Source of the DNA: Verrucomicrobiia bacterium
Lineage (GTDB): Bacteria > Verrucomicrobiota > Verrucomicrobiia > Limisphaerales > JAEYXS01
Reading direction: 5' to 3'
Assembly (NCBI GenBank): GCA_036405135.1
Contig: DASWYF010000005.1
Span: 1 to 59,065 of the forward strand
Length of the DNA stretch: 59,065 nucleotides
The notes below the pieces were generated by a model, which saw only the letters and a program-made list of their open reading frames with translations, was not told the origin of the DNA and searched no databases. The position numbers were made by a program, and so were the translations under genes. This document shows positions 54,122 through 59,065 of the stretch, in pieces (positions within the stretch are counted from its first letter, which is position 1; each line of letters starts with the position of its first letter).

Positions 54122-54583
54122 TCAGACCTTGCCTTGGGCGATGCGTGTCTGGGTATCGCGGAAGGTGGCGTAAAAGATATCCGTCTCGCCTACGATCTTT
54201 TGCACGACTTGGCCGAGGTTGGCGATGTCCACCACATTGAGCACCGCCTGCACGCTTTGCTGGTAGGCTTGCATGGGGTGCAACGTCTGGAAAGTCGCGC
54301 CGATCAAAATGAAGGTCGAATGACGGCGGCGGTTCATGGGCATCCATTGGATGGCCCGCAAGGTGGTGTTCTCCTCCGGAGTCATCGCCGAGAAACATTC
54401 CTCGATGATGACCACCTGATATTGGAGCTGCGGATAACGCGCCACGAACTCCGCCTCGTTGGTCACGTGATGCACCTTATAGCCCAGCTCGGCGAGCATG
54501 CCCTGACAGATGGCGATCAGCTCCGGCGAGGTCAGGCACATCAACGCGGGTTTGTCGTCTGGTCCGATGAATTCGAAGTCCAT
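54122..54583 (-). CDS. Pseudo-receiver-like protein linked to PilT genes
   Basis: 153 residues. The first 130 residues follow a receiver alternation: ALMCLTSPELIAICQGMLAELGYKVHHV (strand 1, helix 1, strand 2), then YQVVIIEECF where the phosphate-accepting Asp would be, and later a strand (STFILIGATF). The acceptor is replaced by Glu-Glu, so phosphotransfer is unlikely. It lies 12 bp after the second PilT-type gene and is probably co-transcribed. It may be a docking or regulatory partner of the pilus motors. I know no named family. Confidence 0.7.
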   Translation of the reverse strand: MDFEFIGPDDKPALMCLTSPELIAICQGMLAELGYKVHHVTNEAEFVARYPQLQYQVVIIEECFSAMTPEENTTLRAIQWMPMNRRRHSTFILIGATFQTLHPMQAYQQSVQAVLNVVDIANLGQVVQKIVGETDIFYATFRDTQTRIAQGKV

Positions 54584-54595
54584 GCGAGAAAAAAG

Positions 54596-55825
54596 TTAAG
54601 TCTTGAGCTTGAGTTTCATTGGTCCGGCCGCTGGGGCTGATTCGCCACCGCCGCCAGCAGGTTTGACCGGTTCCGCGCTCTTCTGCATCTGTAGGTTGCT
54701 GATGTTGGAAGTGAGCTCGCCGCGCTTCTTCTTCACGTTGTCGATACCGCGCGTCACGGGACCTTTCTTTGTGCAGTAGAGCAGTGCCGTCTCTTCCGTG
54801 ATAAGACCTTGCTCGAAGCAGTCGATGACCGTTTGATCGAACGAACGCCAGCCGAACGTCTGGCTCGCCTCGATGATCTCGTAGAAGGTCTTCCCTTCGC
54901 TTTCGCCGTAAGTGATCGAGTCTTTCGTGCGCATGTTGTTGCCCATGATCTCGAGCAACGCCACACGACCACCACCGATCTTCGGCGCGAGACGCTGGCT
55001 GACTACCCACCGCAACGTATCCGCCAGACGCAACCGGATCTGCTCCTGCTCGTCCGTCTCGAACATACCCAGGATACGGTTGATCGTCTGACCGGCATCG
55101 ATCGTGTGCAGTGTGCTCACGACCAAGTGACCCGTCTCCGCGGCGCTGAGGCCGATTTCCACGGTCTCACGATCACGCATTTCGCCGACCAGAATCACCT
55201 TGGGCGCCTGACGCAGAGCAGCACGCAGACCGCTGGCGAACTTGTCAAAGTCCGTGCCCATCTCTCGCTGGTTGAAGGTCGCCTTCTTCTGTGGATGCAC
55301 GAATTCGACGGGGTCTTCCAGAGTGATGATGTGAATGGACTTGGATTCGTTGATCTCGTTCAGCAACGCCGCGAGCGTGGTGGACTTGCCGGAGCCAGTC
55401 GCGCCGGTGACCAGCACGAGGCCTGTCTTTTCCTTCGCCACGGAGTGGAAGATATCTGGAAGCTTGAGCTGTTCGAGCGTCGGGATCTTCGTGTTCAACT
55501 TACGCAAGACGATCGAGTAATTGCCGCGCTGCGAGAAGATGTTCACACGGAAACGCGCCTTGCCGGTCAGGTAATAGGACGAGTCGCATGAACCCGTCCG
55601 CAGCATGTCCTCCGTCAGACGGCGGCTGCCATTGACCAAGTTCAGGGCGATCATCTCTGTTTGATACGGCGTGAGTTTTTCCACCGGCGGCTCGATGGGC
55701 ACGCCGACCAGTTGGCCGGAGGACTCCACCTGCAACGGTTTCTCCACCGTGATGTTCAGATCCGAGACGTCATTCTGCGAATCGAGCATCGTGCCCAAGA
55801 TATAATCAAGTTCGGTTACGCGCAT
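54596..55825 (-). CDS. PilT/PilU-type pilus retraction ATPase, second copy
   Basis: 409 residues from the ATG at 55825; a TTG at 55834 adds three. N-terminal PAS-like region (VTELDYILGTMLDSQNDVSDLNITVEKPLQV), then Walker A GATGSGKST at about 141-149, Asp box ITLEDPVEFVHPQKKATFNQREMG, Walker B VILVGEMRDRETVEIGL and the His box TLHTIDAGQTINRIL. The C-terminal 60 residues are long and end in a Gly/Ala/Pro-rich tail (GGGGESAPAAGPMKLKL). It is a PilU-like accessory motor encoded 59 bp after the first pilT. Confidence 0.93.
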   Translation of the reverse strand: MRVTELDYILGTMLDSQNDVSDLNITVEKPLQVESSGQLVGVPIEPPVEKLTPYQTEMIALNLVNGSRRLTEDMLRTGSCDSSYYLTGKARFRVNIFSQRGNYSIVLRKLNTKIPTLEQLKLPDIFHSVAKEKTGLVLVTGATGSGKSTTLAALLNEINESKSIHIITLEDPVEFVHPQKKATFNQREMGTDFDKFASGLRAALRQAPKVILVGEMRDRETVEIGLSAAETGHLVVSTLHTIDAGQTINRILGMFETDEQEQIRLRLADTLRWVVSQRLAPKIGGGRVALLEIMGNNMRTKDSITYGESEGKTFYEIIEASQTFGWRSFDQTVIDCFEQGLITEETALLYCTKKGPVTRGIDNVKKKRGELTSNISNLQMQKSAEPVKPAGGGGESAPAAGPMKLKLKT

Positions 55826-55884
55826 AACCAGCAATTAACTAACACCACAATCACTTCGTCCCATGTCACCGCTCCGCTCACATC

Positions 55885-56982
55885 TTACATGCCGTCATCA
55901 TCTTCCGGAGGATGCGACAGGAACGGACGGAATTTCTTTTTGTCCAGGCACTTGTCGTAAGCTTCCTCTGGCGAGATGCGCTTCATCTTCAAATGATCCA
56001 TGATCGCGTCGTCCAGCGGCTGGTTGCCCAGCTTCTTGCCGACCTGGATCATACCTGGGATCTGGTGCGTCTTCGCTTCGCGGATCAAGTTCGCGATAGC
56101 GGTGGTCACCACCAAGATTTCAAGAGCAGCCACACGGCCTTTCTTATCGATGCGTTTGAACAGGTTCTGTGCCACCACACCTTTGAGAGCTTCCGAAAGC
56201 GTGGCGCGCGTCTTATTCTGCTGATCCGCCGGGAACACGTCGATGATACGATCAATCGTCTTCGCTGCGCTTTGTGTGTGCAGCGTGCCGAAGACCAAGT
56301 GACCCGTGCTGGCTGCTGTGAGCGCCAGCTCGATCGTCTCCAAGTCACGCATTTCGCCCACCAGAATGATATCCGGGTCTTCACGCAGCGCGCCTTTCAG
56401 CGCGGAAGCGAAGGACTTCGTATGGATACCCACCTCGCGATGGTTCACCAGGCAGTTCTTGCTCTCGTGCACGAATTCAATCGGGTCCTCCACCGTGAGG
56501 ATGTGGTCCTTACGGTTCTTGTTACAGTAATCCACGATCGCCGCGAGCGTGGTGGACTTGCCGGAACCCGTAGGCCCCGTCACCAGCACCATGCCCTTGT
56601 GCAACATGCCGAACTTCTTCAGCACCGGGGGCAGGGGAGCATCGAATTTCTCGAAATCCTCGAACGACAGCACCTTGCTCGGAATCGCACGGAACACTGC
56701 CGCCACGCCATTCTTCTGATTGAAGAAGTTCGCACGGAAGCGGGACACGCCGGGGATCTCGTAACCGAAGTCCACGTCACCCGTTTCTTCATACACCTTG
56801 ATCTTATACTCCGGCGCGATCTCATAGAGCATCGCTTTCAGCGAATCGCTCTCCAGCGGTGGATAATCCACGCGATGCAGCTCGCCGTTGATACGCAGCA
56901 TGGGCGGGTTGCCGGATGCCAAGTGCAAGTCCGAGGCCTTTTGCTCGAACATGAGGTTGAAGAAGGCGTCAATCTTTGCCAT
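55885..56982 (-). CDS. pilT: Type IV pilus retraction ATPase PilT
   Basis: 365 residues from the ATG at 56982, 4-9 bp after AGAGGAA; the earlier reading from 57021 is not needed. AKIDAFFNLMFEQKASDLHLASGNPPMLRINGEL is the standard start; Walker A GPTGSGKST is at about 136-144, then LTVEDPIEFVHESKNCLVNHREVG, Walker B IILVGEMRDLETIELAL and GHLVFGTLHTQSAAKTIDRII. It drives pilus retraction for twitching motility, adhesion or DNA uptake. First gene of the run pilT, pilU-like, pseudo-receiver, tlyA, nadK. Confidence 0.95.
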   Translation of the reverse strand: MAKIDAFFNLMFEQKASDLHLASGNPPMLRINGELHRVDYPPLESDSLKAMLYEIAPEYKIKVYEETGDVDFGYEIPGVSRFRANFFNQKNGVAAVFRAIPSKVLSFEDFEKFDAPLPPVLKKFGMLHKGMVLVTGPTGSGKSTTLAAIVDYCNKNRKDHILTVEDPIEFVHESKNCLVNHREVGIHTKSFASALKGALREDPDIILVGEMRDLETIELALTAASTGHLVFGTLHTQSAAKTIDRIIDVFPADQQNKTRATLSEALKGVVAQNLFKRIDKKGRVAALEILVVTTAIANLIREAKTHQIPGMIQVGKKLGNQPLDDAIMDHLKMKRISPEEAYDKCLDKKKFRPFLSHPPEDDDGM

Positions 56983-57039
56983 AGATTCCTCTGTCTGTTG
57001 GCGAATCCTATGCCTAACCATTCACTCTAGGCAAGCAAC

Positions 57040-58143
57040 TTGAATCAATTAGCCCACATCATCCGGGATGAAATACGGCGGGAGGGACCCATGTCCTTCC
57101 GGCGGTATATGGAGCTGTGCCTCTACCATCCCGCCCACGGCTACTATGAGCGCACCCCTCTCCAGCAGACTGGTCGCCAAGGGGACTTCTACACCAGCGT
57201 CAGCGTTGGCACCGTCTTTGGCGAACTCCTCGCCGCCTTCATCGCTCAAGAGGTTCGGGAGCTTTCCCGCCCCTTGGACATCGTAGAAGCTGGCGCCCAC
57301 GCCGGTCACTTGGCTCGGGACATCCTCCAAGCCCTCCAAGCCGCCGCCCCGGACATCTTCGCCCACGTCACCTACCGGATACTGGAACCCTCCGCCAGCC
57401 GCCGCGTCGTCCAGGCGGAAACCCTCAGCGCCTTCGGTCGCAAGATCACTTGGGCGAACGGCATTGAAGACATTCCCGATAACTCCCTCCGCGGCGTCAT
57501 CCTCTCCAATGAACTGCTGGATGCCTTTCCCGTCCACCGTATTGGCTGGTCCGCAGGAGATAAGGCGTGGTTCGAATGGCTCGTCGATTGGCCAGATAAT
57601 GATGCCGCTCCCACTTGGTATCGCACCGAACCCGTTGCGTTACCTTCAGCCCTGAAGCCTCATCTGCCACCCGTCATCGAACCGCTCGCGAGTTTGCTGC
57701 CCGATGGCTTTACCACCGAGATCTGTCCTGCCGCCCGCGATTGGTGGACCACCGCCGTGCGAAAACTGAATGCCGGCTGGCTCCTCACCTTCGATTACGG
57801 ACTCGAAGCCCTCGATTTCCTCAGCCCCGAACGCGCCCAAGGCACCCTCCGCGCTTATCGAAACCATCGCCTCGTTGACGAACCCTTGAGCGACGCGGGC
57901 GAACAAGACCTCACCGCCCACATCAACTTCACCGCCATCCGCGAAGCAGGTGAACAAACTGGCCTCCTCACCAAACACGACGAAGCCCAGGCAAGATTCC
58001 TCACCCGGATATTGGCCAGTGCCAATACCGGCACCAAACCACCCGCCTTCAACTGGACCCCGTCGCAAGTCCGCCAATTCCAGACCTTAACCCATCCCGA
58101 CCACCTAGGCCGCAGCTTCCGCGTATTAGCCCAACGCCGCTGA
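57040..58143 (+). CDS. MidA/NDUFAF7-type SAM-dependent methyltransferase
   Basis: 367 residues. The start is TTG at 57040: an in-frame TAG lies 12 bp upstream, and the later ATG at 57091 would remove the conserved IIRDEIRREGPMSFRRYMELCLYHP block. The family hallmark YHPAHGYYER is followed by SAM motif IVEAGAHAGHLARDIL at about 88-103 and SNELLDAFPVHR at about 158-169. The mitochondrial relative dimethylates an arginine of complex I subunit NDUFS2; the bacterial target is not established. Divergent from pilT. Confidence 0.92.
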   Translation: MNQLAHIIRDEIRREGPMSFRRYMELCLYHPAHGYYERTPLQQTGRQGDFYTSVSVGTVFGELLAAFIAQEVRELSRPLDIVEAGAHAGHLARDILQALQAAAPDIFAHVTYRILEPSASRRVVQAETLSAFGRKITWANGIEDIPDNSLRGVILSNELLDAFPVHRIGWSAGDKAWFEWLVDWPDNDAAPTWYRTEPVALPSALKPHLPPVIEPLASLLPDGFTTEICPAARDWWTTAVRKLNAGWLLTFDYGLEALDFLSPERAQGTLRAYRNHRLVDEPLSDAGEQDLTAHINFTAIREAGEQTGLLTKHDEAQARFLTRILASANTGTKPPAFNWTPSQVRQFQTLTHPDHLGRSFRVLAQRR

Positions 58144-58379
58144 CTTTACCGAGGTAGCGCGTGCGTCCCCGCCTGCGAGTTGAAGCGGCGCTCCGTCGCG
58201 CCGACGATTGGTCCTATGAGACCTATTAGTCCCATTTTTCCTTACGCTCGATGTTGGGTGTTCGATGTCTCCTCCAGAAAAAAGGCCCGCCGGTGCAACC
58301 GGTTTCATAACTCATACCTCATAATTCATCCATTCCCCCGAAGCAGCCTTCCCATCTCGTCCAGTCAATGTGACACTCC
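58144..58379. repeat. Repeat cluster after MidA gene
   Basis: Reverse copies of words seen elsewhere: CGCTCGATGTTGGGTGTTCG (58246 on, the AACATCGAAC family), GGCCCGCCGGTGCAACCGG (58281-58300) and a TAACTCATACCTCATAATTC word. No gene is seen. Confidence 0.65.
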
Positions 58380-58380
58380 A

Positions 58381-59006
58381 CGATAGCATCCTGTCCTGCG
58401 GCACTCTAGCCACCAGTCCACACCCACCAGATCGAAACCCTCGCCAGCCACTCCAATAGCCTAATCGTCGTCATTCTCGTCCTTCGTCGTCGTCCTCGAT
58501 TTTTCAAATCAAGGACAGACGCCAGACTTGGACAAAAGCAGAGTCATCGGTCTTCGCGCGTCCCAGTTCGCCTCCCGGTGCAACCGGGCTGAAAACTGAA
58601 CACTGAAAACTTTCCAACTCCATCGTCCGACGATGGCTCAAGGAACTATGTCAAAGAGCAATGAAACCACCCGACCCCTGTGAGTTACCGTCTTCTCCCT
58701 CTCTACGATTGAGAGTTCAAATTAAGCGTGTGTTTAGTTCCCGGCTGGTTCCGCAGTGGCTACTCAGGATTCCCCGGTCCCATTCTCGACCGGCGTCCCT
58801 TTCCCCCTCCAGCTTACGAGCCCCAACTCCACCCGCCCGATACACCCGCAGATCCTACCCACCTCGGTAGGGCGAGGCTCCTGACGAGCCCAAACTCTTT
58901 TCGCAACTGCCCCACCAAACTTCAACAGAGACTCCGAAGCAAAAATCTTACTTCGCACATCTCCTGATGGCCTCATAAGGAATTGCCAAAACGATTCCAT
59001 CGAACC
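58381..59006 (-). repeat. Mosaic non-coding repeat, copy B (inverted)
   Basis: Reverse complement of the repeat at 41102-41835. Matching blocks are 58381-58456, 58647-58686, 58738-58762, 58763-58854, 58866-58904 and 58959-59006. Embedded between blocks are a GACGACGACGA word (58466-58500, reversed) and a CCCGGTGCAACCGGG hairpin with GAAAACTGAACACTGAAAAC (58574-58610). It reaches almost to the window end and may continue. No gene is seen. Confidence 0.82.
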
Positions 59007-59065
59007 ATTGGCTTGAGGATTTTCGACCGCCTGTTCCCTAACTCGAAACTTCAAACTAGGAACCA

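Overview
The window is chromosomal DNA from a bacterium that is most likely a member of Verrucomicrobiota, probably the Pedosphaera/Limisphaerales side. This is inferred from the gene families: a planctomycete-type cytochrome (PSCyt1/DUF1549/DUF1553) gene next to a DUF1501 gene, a DUF1080 protein, a kelch-symporter fusion, a pseudopilin with a C-terminal H...DG motif plus a companion lipoprotein, and a PilT pair. The intergenic DNA is also typical of that group, being packed with short interspersed repeats. I found no rRNA, no tRNA that I can support, no CRISPR array and no autonomous transposase.

Layout. 1-4.9 kb: a GntR-controlled ABC exporter operon on the minus strand with two tandem paralogous permeases, the second cut by the window edge. 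5-10.5 kb: a PQQ-type beta-propeller protein, a LysM protein, a divergent ArsR/luciferase-like pair with two matching operators, an aldo/keto reductase and a DUF1080 protein. 10.8-16.5 kb: an FAD-dependent oxidoreductase, a mutarotase-like kelch domain fused to a sodium:solute symporter, and N-acetylneuraminate lyase, which together look like a sialic acid uptake and breakdown island. 16.6-22.8 kb: small membrane, coiled-coil and EF-hand proteins, an orphan Pycsar-type (DUF5706) membrane effector, an SDR, and a lipoprotein/pseudopilin pair. 23-29.1 kb: a CE15-like glucuronoyl esterase followed by the cytochrome and DUF1501 genes. 29.3-37.5 kb: MurJ, TetR with an adjacent SAM methyltransferase, an Asp-box sialidase-like protein, and a TonB-dependent receptor preceded by a small Cys-containing exported protein.

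37.5-42.7 kb is an accessory stretch. It holds a HARE-HTH-like protein, a run of hairpins, a 53-residue small gene, an HNH endonuclease, several small acidic proteins, a long non-coding mosaic repeat, and a Vsr-like endonuclease that seems to carry an in-frame insertion of repeat DNA. 43-58.1 kb is mostly conserved: a MacA/MacB-type efflux operon, DinB, a 'site-specific recombinase' family membrane protein, an RsmB/NOL1-type RNA methyltransferase, LacI, NAD kinase, TlyA, a pseudo-receiver protein, two PilT-type ATPases and a MidA-type methyltransferase. The last 0.9 kb is a second, inverted copy of the mosaic repeat at 41.1-41.8 kb.

The most striking overall feature is the number of interspersed repeat families: hairpins with variable stems and constant tails, a MITE-like palindrome, CTC-type hairpins, and tandem-like word repeats. 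In several places they appear to have been built into genes, giving a start region and leader for the propeller protein, a ribosome binding site for the symporter fusion, and an internal segment of Vsr. Functions of named families are established knowledge. Operators, promoters, terminators and repeat families were read by eye from the sequence. Links between genes are inference.
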